The translations under genes were made by a program, and so were the position numbers. From positions 121,168,951 to 121,232,950 of the forward strand of contig OZ024824.1 of NCBI GenBank assembly GCA_964016985.1: DNA of 64,000 nucleotides, read 5' to 3'. How positions within the stretch are numbered: the first letter of the stretch is position 1; every line of letters starts with the position of its first letter. Positions 54,034-64,000 of this stretch are shown in pieces. The notes below the pieces were generated by a model. It was not told the origin of the DNA. It ran no database searches and saw nothing but the letters and a program-made list of their open reading frames with translations. The DNA comes from Anodontia alba (taxonomy: Eukaryota > Mollusca > Bivalvia > Lucinida > Lucinidae).

Positions 54034-54492
54034 TTAGAAATTGACCTGTCAAAAGAGATTAGGTAGAATTAATTCGGCATCAAAATTGTCAACCTTGATT
54101 GGATTAAACACCAATGATTCCGTCTTGCATTATTTTGATTCATAATCGTGTTGAATCGTTCTGAAAACCTGACTTGCCATCAACTCTTCTGAATTGTGAA
54201 GTAAGTCACCGTAAAACTCGGATTCCAGCAGGTCCTGTTTAGCCAGCTATTTCACGCCAACGTCGGACGATTCTACTAGCACAGCAGAGAAGTAACACAT
54301 AGTTGGCAGACTCAGGTACTTCGAAATGCGGAACTGAAGTATCAAATGTAGAAAATATGTTTCAATTCCGCATGATGAATTACCCGAGTCTGCCAAAGAT
54401 ATGTTAATCTGTTCTGCGCCAGTAAAATCATCCTGATAGTTTCAAGTCGCTGTATGGAACATCTTGCCTATTTATCATTTATGATGTCCATT

Positions 54493-54773
54493 TTGCTGGG
54501 CTCCATAGCGCAATCGGTTGTACGTCTAAATGCAGAAGTAGGGGTCGCAAGTTCTAATCCCAGGCCAGCCACATAACTTTCGTGGATATTGATCATGAAA
54601 ATTCTCCCCTTTCCGCTGATTCAAAATGGGCGGTTGTGAATTACTGGCGAAAGTATGTGCTTAAGTACTGGTTAACAGTTTAGAGGACTTAGCTTCCCCG
54701 GTAAAAAGTCAGTGTTAACTGATCGGCTCGACTTGCTGCCTGGGCCGTAAAAGTCAAACTAAAACACATATGT
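54493..54773 (+). mobile_element. tRNA-derived SINE with S1 body and a different head
   Basis: The head GGGCTCCATAGCGCAATCGG and GTCGCAAGTTCTAATCC differs from the GGCTCAGTTGG head of the other S1 copies. The body (GGATATTGATCATGAAAAT, CCGCTGATTCAAAATGGG, GTTAACAGTTTAGAGGACT) is the same. The 8-base duplication TGTCCATT lies at 54485-54492 and 54774-54781. Confidence 0.8.
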
Positions 54774-55004
54774 TGTCCATTCATACTTAACGCCGCCCCC
54801 CCCCCCCCTCCCCCCCCCCCCCCTTTCCACAAACACACACACACGATGGATCCTCTTATCTCATTCAGTCATTTGTCATTTAGGAGGGCTGTATTAATCT
54901 TTGTAGTTATGTCCATTTCATTTTACTTATTGACGTTGACGACTTTCTTACGTTGAATACACTTACCAGTTTCATACTGAATAAACTCCTCCCAGTATAT
55001 ATTA

Positions 55005-55790
55005 GATTTTATTTTTATTTATTTTTATTTATTTATACAATGTTTAAAGAGGGTAACACAATTAGCTATATTAGCTAGTCTACCTTGTGGCCCTCTGCAG
55101 AAACTAAAAGTACAAATAATAAGTAAAAAAAAAAGTAAACGGTCATCATACCTACACATATATACAATATATACAGTAAGAATTAAGATACTAAATCATT
55201 AAGAGATTTAGAATTGGGACTGCTGATAAACTATTCCAACTTAAAATTTAAAAATGTCGTAGCGAAGACGGGGTAAACTGTAAATGTAGAATAAGTATGG
55301 AATGTGTATCAGCTGTCGGACTTTTAAAATATCTCAAAGAGCACATAAAAGTGTATCACAGGCAATTTTAAAATGCATGGTTTAAAAGTCGGACAAGCTA
55401 TATATAGTTCATAACAGGGAACAAGGCTATCACAGCATTCATCATAGAACACCAAGGCTAGGTTACGCTAACTCTTGTGTTCGAGGATGCAATACGGATA
55501 ACATGCCACCAATCCTACACACAAATGGAGCACGATGAATGAACCAGTCATCTATTTCCCCAGGGGAACGGCCTGCGGCTGAAGGGACTCCAAAGTGTGC
55601 AGGATCAACTACCGATACCTACATCAACATATATAAAAGGTGATAAAGAACACAGAAATGCTGCCATTTTCTAATAATGCCTAACACAAGGGTTTTATAC
55701 TTTTCTTAAAAGTGTTTAATGACTCTGAGTTTCTGATTGCATGAGGCAGAGAATTCCATAACCTGGGCCCGAGCAGGTTATGGAACAGAC
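55005..55790 (-). mobile_element. CR1/jockey-like LINE 3' end
   Basis: On the reverse strand a frame at about 55681-55764 reads RLWNSLPHAIRNSESLNTF, then KKSIKPL, the common C-terminus of reverse transcriptases in this group, ending in TAG. A 3' UTR of about 650 bases leads to an (AAATAAAT)n-like tail at 55007-55036. Only the last 28 codons remain. Confidence 0.72.
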
Positions 55791-55791
55791 C

Positions 55792-55950
55792 AATTTCAAT
55801 TTTAGCTATGTCAGGTTCTGTGATTTAGATATTCCTATAGAAAAAATGGCTGAACTATTTGCAAATAGTGAAGACTCTGATCAGATGCCGCGTTCTGCGG
55901 CGTCTGATCTGGGTCTGCGCTGTTAGGGTCACCAGACTGCAAAAGGTTAA
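55792..55950. mobile_element. Core-B element, arm type V (left-truncated)
   Basis: CAATTTCAATTTTAGCTATG leads to the core AGACTCTGATCAGATGCCGC with complement. GGTCACCAGACTGCAAAAGG and TTAA (55947-55950) follow. It ends 44 bases before the hexokinase exon. Confidence 0.7.
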
Positions 55951-55994
55951 TACTTTTGCAACATATCAAGTTATCTCCTTCTTGTATGCTTCAG

Positions 55995-56134
55995 AGAACG
56001 GGACATATTTGGGAATGGATATAGGAGGAACTAATTTTAGAATTGTGAGAGTTGTCATGAAAGATGGACAGGCGACTACAGACACTACCTACTTCGAGCT
56101 GAATAAACAACTTCTGTGTGGACCTTGTGATGAG
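55995..56134 (+). CDS. Hexokinase family, phosphate-1 exon
   Basis: The exon lies between ATGCTTCAG and GTAAGAAAT. With the split codon it reads ENGTYLGMDIGGTNFRIVRV, which contains the hexokinase phosphate-1 loop (L.LDLGGTNFRV in relatives). It continues VMKDGQATTDTTYFELNKQL and LCGPCDE. The G-G-T-N of the ATP-binding loop are all present. The last residues correspond to the segment before the LFD.I helix, which should open the next exon. That exon is not in the remaining 7.9 kb. It ends in phase 0. Confidence 0.92.
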
Positions 56135-56161
56135 GTAAGAAATAAGAATGCCTTTATATGC

Positions 56162-56347
56162 TTAACCCAGGTCCTGCTGAGCCCGAATATGCCCTGCCTT
56201 ACCAAACAGTGTAGATACAGATCAGTTGGCTTTTAGAAGCCAACTGATCTGGATCTGCGCTGTTTGTCATTTAGTGTCTGAATTAGTAATAGCAACCTGT
56301 TAGAAGAAGGCGTGGCGTCTTAATTTATTCAGCATGAAAAGGGTTAA
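56162..56347. mobile_element. Core-B element, arm type III (TTAA-flanked), copy f
   Basis: TTAA (56162-56165) precedes CCCAGGTCCTGCTGAG and TTAA (56344-56347) follows CAGCATGAAAAGGG. The core AGATACAGATCAGTTGGC pairs with its complement. It starts 28 bases after the hexokinase exon. Confidence 0.75.
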
Positions 56348-56954
56348 TTGATGCGCATCATGAGGAAAGGCCCTCATGCCATTTGAAAACAGCGAAGGTC
56401 CAGCTGAGCATGCGCATCATTGCAGTCTGATCTGGACATTCTATGTTCGTCGACATATACTATTGTATTCATTGATCGTGTAAGTGGGGTACAAAGGCCC
56501 TGATAAGCCTGCGCGAATTTGTCCGCAAATTGCATAATGCCCTTTTCGTGCGTTGCGCATCTTATATTTTCCGGGAAAACAGTATAGATACAGATCAGAT
56601 GTGACGGAAAGCGGCATTTGATCAGGGTTTAAACTACTAGTAAAGGTTTTTAAACTACTAGTAAAGGTTTTAGACACATGAGGAGGTAGCAGTAGTATAG
56701 AGTGACCATAGTGCCACCCTATACTACTGGTAGCAAATTTGACCGTTTCAACTTTTAAGACATGTATAGTAAAACGTTAATGTGTCGAATACCCAAATGT
56801 TAGAGTAAAAGCACTACCTTATTACGACCGCGTTAAGCGAAAAAGTGCCTTTGAACATGCACAAAATGGGCAGATTCAGATCTTTCTGTGCATGCGCAGA
56901 GTATCATCCAGGCATTTGCTCTCCATTCATACGTTCTGTAGTATCTAATTATTC

Positions 56955-57030
56955 TATTAGCGGGCAGCGAAGGTCCTGATCAGACTGCGCGGATGCGCAG
57001 GCTGATCTGGGACTTCGCTGTCCGCACACG
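56955..57030. repeat. Core-B variant hairpin (GCGAAGGTCC type)
   Basis: GGGCAGCGAAGGTCCTGATC and CTGATCTGGGACTTCGCTGT pair around GACTGCGCGGATGCGCAGGC. It is the clearest copy of the GCGAAG variant. Confidence 0.7.
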
Positions 57031-57376
57031 CCCGGAGCCACGTTTTCGCATGGCGCGGCCCATTTATGTTTTTTGTTTTTTTTTTGTTTTCCACGAATTT
57101 TGGCTATTTTTTTTGTTCTAGAAAATATTATTTTCATTTTGCAATTAAACATTGCACTTCCCTTTGACCTGACTTAAAAAATCAGGGGAAAGTAAAATTC
57201 AGTAAAAAAAAAAAATACTTTGAATATACCTTTACTTATTCAGGTTTTCCTGGCAGAAATCCGAAAAAAAGTTTCGAAGTACCAAATAGCCCTTTAATAT
57301 TCAGAGACAGCTCAACTTATTACCATACTTGTCCTCAATTTTAAAAGACAATCATTTTCATTACACGTTGATGTTT

Positions 57377-57601
57377 TTAACTCTTTTCCCTTACTGGCGA
57401 CTTTTTCGTCAATCTGCTAATAACCTTTGCAAACAGTTTGGACCCGGTTCAGGCCCGACAAAATGTCGTGCCTGATCTGGATCCAAACTGTTTTACACTC
57501 TGGTGGTATTCCTGAAATATTTTTTTTTTTGAAACAGTTACTTCTAAAAAATCCACAAAATACAAAAAAGCATGCAAAATTACCCGGCATGCAAAAGTTA
57601 A
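57377..57601. mobile_element. Core-B element, arm type VIII (TTAA-flanked)
   Basis: TTAA (57377-57380) plus CTCTTTTCCCTTACTGG on the left and CGGCATGCAAAAG plus TTAA (57598-57601) on the right. The core is GCAAACAGTTTGGACCCGG with GACAAAATGTCGTGCCTG and complement. Confidence 0.68.
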
Positions 57602-57635
57602 TACATGATAAGTGGTAGATTTTGTAGATTCTTAC

Positions 57636-57895
57636 CCGACGTCGCACTCTTTCATTTTTAGTCTTGGTATAAACTGTTTGCTATGACCTTTCTGTCCGTA
57701 TACTTAGGGTAAACTAGGGCGGATCCAGGGTTATTTGATAAGGAATTCAAGATTTCTGAGAGGATGTTTGATTTGATTAAGTTACTGTACTTTCATTCCC
57801 TGTTCAGACAGACAGGCCTGAGCAAACGGTGTAGCAAACGCGGCCTCTGATGAGTCTACTATGTCAGCCGCTCATCCAGAAATTTTAGACACATT
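57636..57895. repeat. Core-B element, arm type I, rearranged
   Basis: ATAAACTGTTTGCTATGACC, CTGTCCGTATACTTAGGGTA and, after about 80 bases, GACAGACAGGCCTGAGCAAA with CCGCTCATCCAGAAATTTTA are type I arms and core halves in a scrambled order. Confidence 0.5.
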
Positions 57896-58073
57896 GACAA
57901 TTAAAGTAAAAAGGAAATGTTGAAATTTTAGAAGTATAATGTAAAGAAGTGTGCGAATATTAAGGGTAGATAAATTAAGAGGTGGGGAGAGGGGTGTGAG
58001 GGAATCCGTCTCTGGTAAATACCGTTAAACAAAGAATGTGTATCTTTCAGTTTCTGTTTTTTAACACATTTAC

Positions 58074-58266
58074 CATAGCTACAGATAAGAGGGAGTATCC
58101 ACATAATATTTTTCTTATTTCTCACGGAAAACATATGTTGTGGGTACTCATTAAAAGCGCCTCGGCGAGGCGCTTCTAATTAGTACCCACAACATATGTT
58201 TTCATTGAGAAATAAGAAAGATATCGGCATTTTTCGGATGAAAAAAGTGCCTTATCTGTTGCTATG
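58074..58266. mobile_element. Core-D foldback element with CATAGCTACAGATAAG arms
   Basis: CATAGCTACAGATAAGAGGG and CCTTATCTGTTGCTATG are the outer arms. The core AACATATGTTGTGGGTACTC, ATTAAAAGCGCCTCGG and complement is almost perfect. It matches 6652-6834. Confidence 0.75.
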
Positions 58267-58499
58267 AATTTTAGGTCGAGTGGACACTTCCACCACAGCT
58301 CCTTGGACCCGTCTATTTCTAACAGCAGGGTGTCTGGTTAGTTTTTATTATTACTATGTTTTATAGAAATTCCTCTATTTAATTTTATTTTGATTGTTAT
58401 ACAATATATGTATCAGTAGTTACATAAACATGATAAAGTCCCAGTTCATATCCATAATCCTTGATCATCAAACGTATATGATCCAGGGCACAACATTTC

Positions 58500-58700
58500 C
58501 TGCAAGATTGCATGTGCGCCCAGCGAAGACGCAGATCAGCCTGCGCGTTCTCACAGTCTGATCAGGGTCATCAAAGGACGTTGTGGGTAGCAATGGTTCG
58601 AAAGCATCGTCAGGCGGACAGCAAAGACTCTGGTCAGGCTGATCTGAGTCTTTGCTGGGTGCGCATGCAGTCTTGTAGGGAATGCTACGCCCGGGCTCAT
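58500..58700. repeat. Two core-B variant stems
   Basis: CCAGCGAAGACGCAGATCAG pairs loosely with CAGTCTGATCAGGGTCAT. GACAGCAAAGACTCTGGTCA pairs with GATCTGAGTCTTTGCTGGG. These are relatives of 13765-13990. Confidence 0.5.
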
Positions 58701-58846
58701 ATTCTTCATGTAATGTGAGAACTTGGTATAAAACTAGAATTTATGATCTATTTATATGATGTAATGATGCTTGCTATCTTCTTTTATAACGTAAGAGGGA
58801 AAATTGTGGTCTTGTCACGCTTCAGTGGATATTAACTGCTTCTTTT

Positions 58847-59152
58847 TTTGTTTGTGTTGAGGTTTTATGGCCCAGTCAACCCAGTGGGGTCATGTCGAGC
58901 GCGGTCAGTTTACCTAACCACACGTTTACTGGGCAGGCTTAGTCCTCTAAGCGGTTAACCAGTATTGTGCACATTCTTTCGCCAGAAACGGACAACTGCC
59001 TTTCTTGAATCAGCGGAAGGGAGAGAATGACCGTAGAAAATATTTCATGATCAATCTCCACGAAAGAATGTTGCTGACCTCGGCGGGGGTTGAACCCGCG
59101 ACCTCCTGGTCTCCAGTCGGACGGCGCATCCAACTGAGCCACCGAGGCCGGC
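58847..59152 (-). mobile_element. tRNA-derived SINE, family S1, reverse copy
   Basis: It is read on the reverse strand. The head (GGCCTCGGTGGCTCAGTTGG, CGCGGGTTCAACCCCCGCC) is intact, and the tail lies at the left. The 12-base duplication ACTGCTTCTTTT is found at 58835-58846 and 59153-59164. Both promoter boxes look functional. Confidence 0.93.
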
Positions 59153-59189
59153 ACTGCTTCTTTTGCAACTGCAATCCACTTAACTCATT

Positions 59190-59352
59190 TTAATCTGGAA
59201 CCCTCAAAACTTTGCAAAAGGGTAATTTGCAAACAGTGCAGACCCAGATCAGACGCCACAGAACGCGGCCTCTGATCTGTATCTACACTGTTTGCATTTA
59301 ATACAGGAATTTCTATAAAACATTGGCATCATAAAAACTAATCAGACCCTGC
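59190..59352. mobile_element. Core-B element, arm type IV
   Basis: GGGTAATTTGCAAACAGTGC, then GACCCAGATCAGACGCC, ACAGAACGCGGCCTCTGATC and CACTGTTTGCATTTAAT form the core. The right arm is TCTATAAAACATTGGCATCA. Confidence 0.68.
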
Positions 59353-59816
59353 TATTGGAAATAGACCGGTCCAAAGAGTTATGGTAGAAGATTCCACTGG
59401 CCATAAATAGGTTAATGAATGAAGGACAATATGTACTGTGAGTATAAGTATAGACATGCCCCAGATAACAATGTAGACCCAGATCAGACACAGTTAAGCG
59501 CCGTATCTGATCAGCGTCTATACTGTATGTCACTTCTTCAGAAGTTTCAGACTTGTACGTCTCCCCGTACTCCACCATAGTGCAGATTATATTTTCATTT
59601 CCTTTTGGATCACTGGGCCATTGTGGTATCTTTGAAAATGGAGTTCTGCTTAATATATAAGCTAGAGGACATAAGCAGTGTTGCAAACTTCATTACTGCT
59701 TGTAGAGAGTCTCAATAAAACAGAGACATCCATTTTCTGTCTGTAATGTGTTCTTTGTTTCCAAAGGCAATCTTTTAGATTTTTATTATGATCAGCTGTA
59801 CGTACAATTGTGATTG

Positions 59817-60033
59817 TTAACTCTTTCGCTGTCACAGGCGATAAATTAGGCTTTTGCAAACAGCATAGATCCAGATGAGACGGCTCATAATGAGCCGTCT
59901 CATCTGGATCTACGCTGTTTGACATCCAGTCTTTCAACTTTACATATAAACTTCTTTCCAAGCCATAGTTTGTTTTTTTTAAAAAAAAGGCAGACGACAC
60001 ATATCGTCTGGAATTTGGCACCGAAAGAGTTAA
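59817..60033. mobile_element. Core-B element, arm type VII (TTAA-flanked)
   Basis: TTAA (59817-59820) plus CTCTTTCGCTGTCACAGG on the left and TTGGCACCGAAAGAG plus TTAA (60030-60033) on the right. The core GCAAACAGCATAGATCC with AGATGAGACGGCTCAT and complement is a perfect stem. The end structure is piggyBac-like. Confidence 0.78.
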
Positions 60034-60354
60034 ATGATAGAACAAGTGAGCCGTAACTTGAGAAAACGTACTTTCTGACATGTACGCCCACCGGAGACTC
60101 AAATTAGCCTGTGCATCTGCGCAGTCTGATCAGAGTCTTTGTTGTCCTCATAAAGAAACTTTGCATCCTTGACTATCCAAAGTACGCCAATTGAAGATTC
60201 TGATCAGACTGTGCGAATGCGCAGATCTTCATTAGGTGCACATATACGACGGTTGATTTTCCGACGTTGCTGCTCAAGTATGATAGATGTCGGAGTTATT
60301 AGACTAAATGCGTTTTTGAGACATTAAGATTTAAAAATCACTGAAAATGTATTA

Positions 60355-60586
60355 GTAACCCTTTTTAGACTGAGTAAACTTCCCCAAAGTGTACATTGGA
60401 AGAGTCCAATTTCAATTTTAGGTATATCAGGCTATGAGGTTTAAATATTCCTAGAGAAAAATGGCTTAACTATCATGTTGCAAACAGTGGGGACCCTGAT
60501 CAGATGCCTCATTCTGCGGCGTCTGATCTGGGTCTGCACTGTTTGCCAGTTACCCTTTTGTGGGTCTCCAGACTGAAATGGATTAA
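60355..60586. mobile_element. Core-B element, arm type V
   Basis: It runs from GTAACCCTTTTTAGACTGAG to GTCTCCAGACTGAAATGGA plus TTAA (60583-60586). The core is GCAAACAGTGGGGACCC with GATCAGATGCCTCATTCTGC and complement. Confidence 0.72.
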
Positions 60587-61355
60587 CATTATGATGGCAG
60601 ATGGGACGAGAGTATTTCGTCCAATGACAAAGCTACTTAAGATGAATGGATACGCCCCAAAGATTTTGCCACTATTCTGCAAAGGGGTACAACTTATCGA
60701 GACAAAAAGATACTTACCTAATATTTGAATCCTTTCAAGAAAATGGAGCTATTCTTTAAGGAGAGGACCTCTCTCTGAGAAAAGAGGTCTAGGGTAGAAT
60801 CTTTTCTTTAAGATAAATAAAAAGAGGATTGACGCATTTTCATGCCAGAATTATTCCTCTTTAGGCACCGCTATTTTGAATGACAGAAATATACTTATTA
60901 TTGAAGAAAAGAAGATAAAAGCAAACGGTAAATGTGATCAAAGTCAACTGCAGTTTTGCCGGAAAAGCTAGTAATTTGGTAACGATAGTTCAGGTTGTAT
61001 TTTTATTTCCTTTGAAATCATGGAGTCATTCTGGTTACTTTGAAAATCGAATACCACTTAAACTGGTGCTAGGTGGCTCACAGACTTAATAAAACCGAAA
61101 CAGATTTTCGTAATTATGTGTGTTCGTTGCTTCCAAAGGCGACCATTTAGATTTTTATTATGCACAGCCATAAAAAGAAATGCTTCATTGCAGTGCCGGC
61201 GTCGGAATGCTACACGCTATTTATTTCAAAGTAAACTGTTTACTTCTCTTGAAATCTTTTCATTGTACCAAGTATCCAAACACAAGCTTGAAGATTGTGA
61301 TGAACGGTAGTCAGGATTACAATCATAACAAAACTATTATGGTCATTCAGTCAGC

Positions 61356-61360
<5 letters not shown>

Positions 61361-61418
<58 letters not shown>
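61361..61418. repeat. (CT)n microsatellite
   Basis: 29 CT units. The SLSLSL frame is an artefact. Confidence 0.97.
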
Positions 61419-61421
<3 letters not shown>

Positions 61422-62246
61422 GTAGTTTTCCTCAGTGTCGCAGTACACAGGCATTTGAAGATATGGGATACAATTGTTTTCACCTTGTTATACGAGGAGC
61501 GATCGGAAAATATTCTGACTTTTCATGCTCCTGTCTTTCCACGTGCAGCTGCCTGCACATATTATACATGAGCGAAAATTACATTTTATCGCCTATAAAT
61601 TGGTCGGTTTATTTTCAGTGAGGTGAGTTTATTTTCAATTGAGAATTTAAACAAGGTGGCTATTAAGGCATGTCTTGGGTCTTACTTATGCCATTTCTTC
61701 TACGTTCAAAGTAGGATTGACTGTTGCAGGCCATAATGACTATTTCGATTATATTATTATTGCCAAAAGAGGTATTGCAATACTCATTACGAAAACATGC
61801 CTATTCAAATATGCTGTAAATTTTACCAACAATACAAGAACTCCCAAGAAGATGGCAAAAGTATATAGACATAGATGGGAAATACTTTGAAAAAGAATAA
61901 AATAATTTTTGAAAAATATTTAATGTTTTTTGAGAAAGCGCAAAACGTCCGGATATTTTCTTACCGCCCCTCGTACATACAATCTTATACATGCACTATT
62001 ATACCTTTTGAACAACGAGTTTTATGTGCTTCATATAACTTGTACCAAAACCTGTCGTGTCATTGTAATAAAATATATGTTTAATCTATAAAGCGATTCA
62101 GATGAAATGTCAGGTACTGCTTTCTTCGAAAATACAAACTTAAAACCATTTCAGAAAATGTCGTGCTAATATTTATAGATGGCGCTTAAAGGCTTGATAT
62201 CTAGAACACTATCTGAAAAGAGGATATTCTGCGGGGCGGTTTGTTT

Positions 62247-62470
62247 TAAGTCTTGCCTTGCATTATTTTGTTCTTATGTTTTTCTGTCCTTTTAGCATTG
62301 CGATTACCTCGCTTGGAGAGCTAATCTTAGTGCTTTTCGTATTTATATTTGTGGTTTAATCTGCGAGACAATTTAAGTCTTGCTTTGTGTTATTTTGTTC
62401 TTGTGTTTTTCAGTCCTTTAGCATTGCGATTACCTCGCTTGGGGAAGAGAGAGCTTAGTGCTTTTCTTAC
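62247..62470 (+). repeat. Two-unit tandem duplication of about 125 bases
   Basis: AAGTCTTGCCTTGCATTATT and AAGTCTTGCTTTGTGTTATT start two units. Both continue TAGCATTGCGATTACCTCGC and GCTTAGTGCTTTTC-like text. The long ORF over it (62349-62612) shows no recognisable domain. Confidence 0.75.
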
Positions 62471-62729
62471 GTTTGTTCGATTTGTGCTTGTTTGGTTTCG
62501 TCTGTTTCCTCTTCCTCTTGGTGTCTGGGAAGGGCTGCGGCTTGTGATTGTGGCACTCCCTGGACTTTTCTCTTATGTTTTTTATGGTAATGCGATTGAC
62601 AAAAGAAAGTAGGAAAGAGACATCACACACATGCATGCTTTCACAGAGCCCACGAATACAAAGACATAGAGACTGTTAGTTTCAAATTATTACCAACACT
62701 GTTTACTGCTTGAGAATCTGTGGGTACTG

Positions 62730-63085
62730 TAAAACCTAAATGACTCGAACACCAATGGCTGGTTTACCATGGCTGATTCGAACTCGTGTTTGGGTCTCTA
62801 GGAAATTCTTATGATAGCTCATGAAAACAAATATTTAGAGATATTTTAGGGTAATTTCCTTAATTTAGCATGAAAATAAATGAAGTATGTATTCATTAGA
62901 ATCGCCTCATGAGGCCATTAATGAGTACACTCAACATACCACTATTTTATAGAAGATCGAAAAGACATCCCTTAATTATCCCCGCTTACCGTCTGACCTA
63001 GAGCTATGAATAACCCTCAGTGGCTCGAACTACTATACCCATGTTTGGAACAAATTTCCATGGTCCCAAAGATGTTCGAGCCATT
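62730..63085. mobile_element. Pogo-like MITE, copy 2
   Basis: CCTAAATGACTCGAACACCA, GGTTTACCATGGCTGATTCG and the closing AGATGTTCGAGCC match the element at 31375. The core CATTAGAATCGCCTCATGAG is a decayed type D relative. Its end touches the next TTAA element. Confidence 0.62.
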
Positions 63086-63313
63086 AACCCTTAAACTGCC
63101 AATCACAACACTTGTCGTCTGCTTTGCCATCTGCTTGTGGTTTTAAAAGTCATTTTTGCAAACAGTGTGGATCCTAGAGGAGCAGTCTGATCAGGCTCCA
63201 CATTGTTTGCCTGTATGCAAAAATAGGGTTGAAAAGTTTGCAAGAATATTCAGCAGATGACATAAACAGACGACATTTTCAGATGCAGGTTTTCTTGGCA
63301 TTTTAAGGGTTAA
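63084..63313. mobile_element. Core-B element, arm type VI (TTAA-flanked)
   Basis: TTAA (63084-63087) plus CCCTTAAACTGCCAATCAC on the left and TTCTTGGCATTTTAAGGG plus TTAA (63310-63313) on the right. The core has lost part of the left stem (GCAAACAGTGTGGATCCTAG). Confidence 0.75.
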
Positions 63314-63344
63314 AGTTCGACTGCACTTACGTAATGACTAAATA

Positions 63345-63672
63345 CAGTCGAACTTCAATAACTCAAGCATCCTTGGGACCATGGAAATTAGTTCGGGATA
63401 TGGGTAGTTCGAGCCACTGAGGGCTAACCATAGCGCCATCTCAGAATGTAAGTAACGATAATGTAGAGAATCTTTTCGATTATCAACACAATAATTGTAT
63501 ACTCATTAAAATCGCCTCGATAAGGCAATACAGTTTCATATATAAAATATGAAAATTTCCTTAAACATTTGTTTTCTTCAGCTATCGGAAGAATTTCGTA
63601 GGGATTCAAAAATGGGTTCGAATTTAACCTGGTAAACGAACCATCGGTGTTCGAGCTATTGAGGGTCGACTG
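63345..63672. mobile_element. Pogo-like MITE, copy 3
   Basis: CAGTCGAACTTCAATAACTC starts it after TA (63343-63344). ATTGAGGGTCGACTG closes it, followed by TT instead of TA. The core GTATACTCATTAAAATCGCC is a weak type D relative. Confidence 0.68.
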
Positions 63673-63738
63673 TTATTGGACACCATTTCTACTTACTATA
63701 CGTATCCTATAGTTTGAACACGTTCATGAAGCCGCCCA

Positions 63739-64000
63739 TTACGAAAACACGCCTATTCAAATATATTGAAAATTTCACCACCAAAAACTGAAAGATTTTA
63801 GATAATAATTCTGATATTTTTCATATTTCTGTTCAAAACATAGATTGTGGGTACTCGTTAGAACCGCCTCGTCGAGTCGGTTCTAACGAGTACCCACAAT
63901 CTATGTTTTCGAGCAGAAGTAAGAAAAATAATGTATACCCCTGTAAACCCCCGTTTTACTATATATAAGTGGGGTTTAAGGGGGTCAAAATTATATAGGT
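63739..64000. mobile_element. MITE family C, copy 13 (cut by the window edge)
   Basis: It begins CATTACGAAAACACGCC and has core GTACTCGTTAGAACCGCC with complement. The window ends within the right terminus (TTATATAGGT). Confidence 0.82.

Larger units (their letters stand above)
56135..64000. other. Hexokinase intron 3 (incomplete) filled with repeats
   Basis: No further hexokinase exon is recognisable to the right edge. The content is core-B composites, pogo-like MITEs, one S1 SINE and family C and D elements. Core-B-like hairpins also lie at 56383-56450, 56570-56640 and 59460-59540. The stretch 60590-62240 has a CT microsatellite and a family C scrap (61786-61830) but nothing else I can name. 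Confidence 0.6.

Noticed and set aside
62349..62612. 87-codon hydrophobic ORF on the + strand, membrane-protein-like
   Set aside because: It overlaps a tandem duplication, has no family motif and no visible splice sites. The hydrophobicity comes from T-rich DNA.

Overview
The window is animal genomic DNA, AT-rich and gene-poor. It most resembles a mollusc, probably a bivalve. That assignment is an inference from spliced metazoan genes, from tRNA-derived SINEs, and from dispersed repeats starting TTTTAGCTCACCTGAGC, a type I associate with bivalve genomes. No operon, bacterial promoter or CRISPR structure is present. Real protein-coding sequence is only about 1.1 kb of 64 kb, all in short exons with GT/AG borders and matching phases on the + strand.

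Layout. (1) Positions 1235-12862 hold the last five exons of an anoctamin (TMEM16) membrane protein; the gene enters from the left and ends at a TAG at 12862. Its last intron carries a decayed reverse-strand RTE-like LINE (about 7.27-9.71 kb). (2) Positions 12863-37453 are an intergenic desert packed with foldback elements, SINEs and a LINE fragment with a 2A-like peptide. (3) From 37454 to the right edge lies the start of a hexokinase-family gene: a probable 21-codon first exon (37454-37516), then exons at 51801-51969 and 55995-56134, with introns of 14.3 and 4.0 kb. The rest of the gene lies beyond the window. Its first intron holds an RT-bearing LINE split by a SINE, a second LINE 3' end, a mariner copy with almost intact ends (47526-48865), a minisatellite and two long tandem-cored elements.

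The two host genes show no sign of working together; they are simply neighbours. The striking feature is the repeat landscape. Many short foldback elements share the same central hairpin while carrying different outer arms. Core B (GCAAACAGTGTAGACC...GATCAGAC and its complement) lies inside at least eight arm types; several of these end in TTAA plus CYCWTT, as piggyBac-type MITEs do, and one ends in TA plus CCGTATT. Core D (GTGGGTACTC-TTAGAA-CGCCTC and its complement) lies inside arms starting CATYACGAAAACA, inside TA-flanked pogo/Tc1-like arms, and inside a third arm type. Nested insertions (one MITE inside another, a SINE inside a LINE, a palindrome inside a pogo-like MITE) allow element ends and target duplications to be read directly.

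All family names come from motif recognition by eye; no database search was run. Element boundaries are exact where a target duplication is stated and approximate elsewhere.
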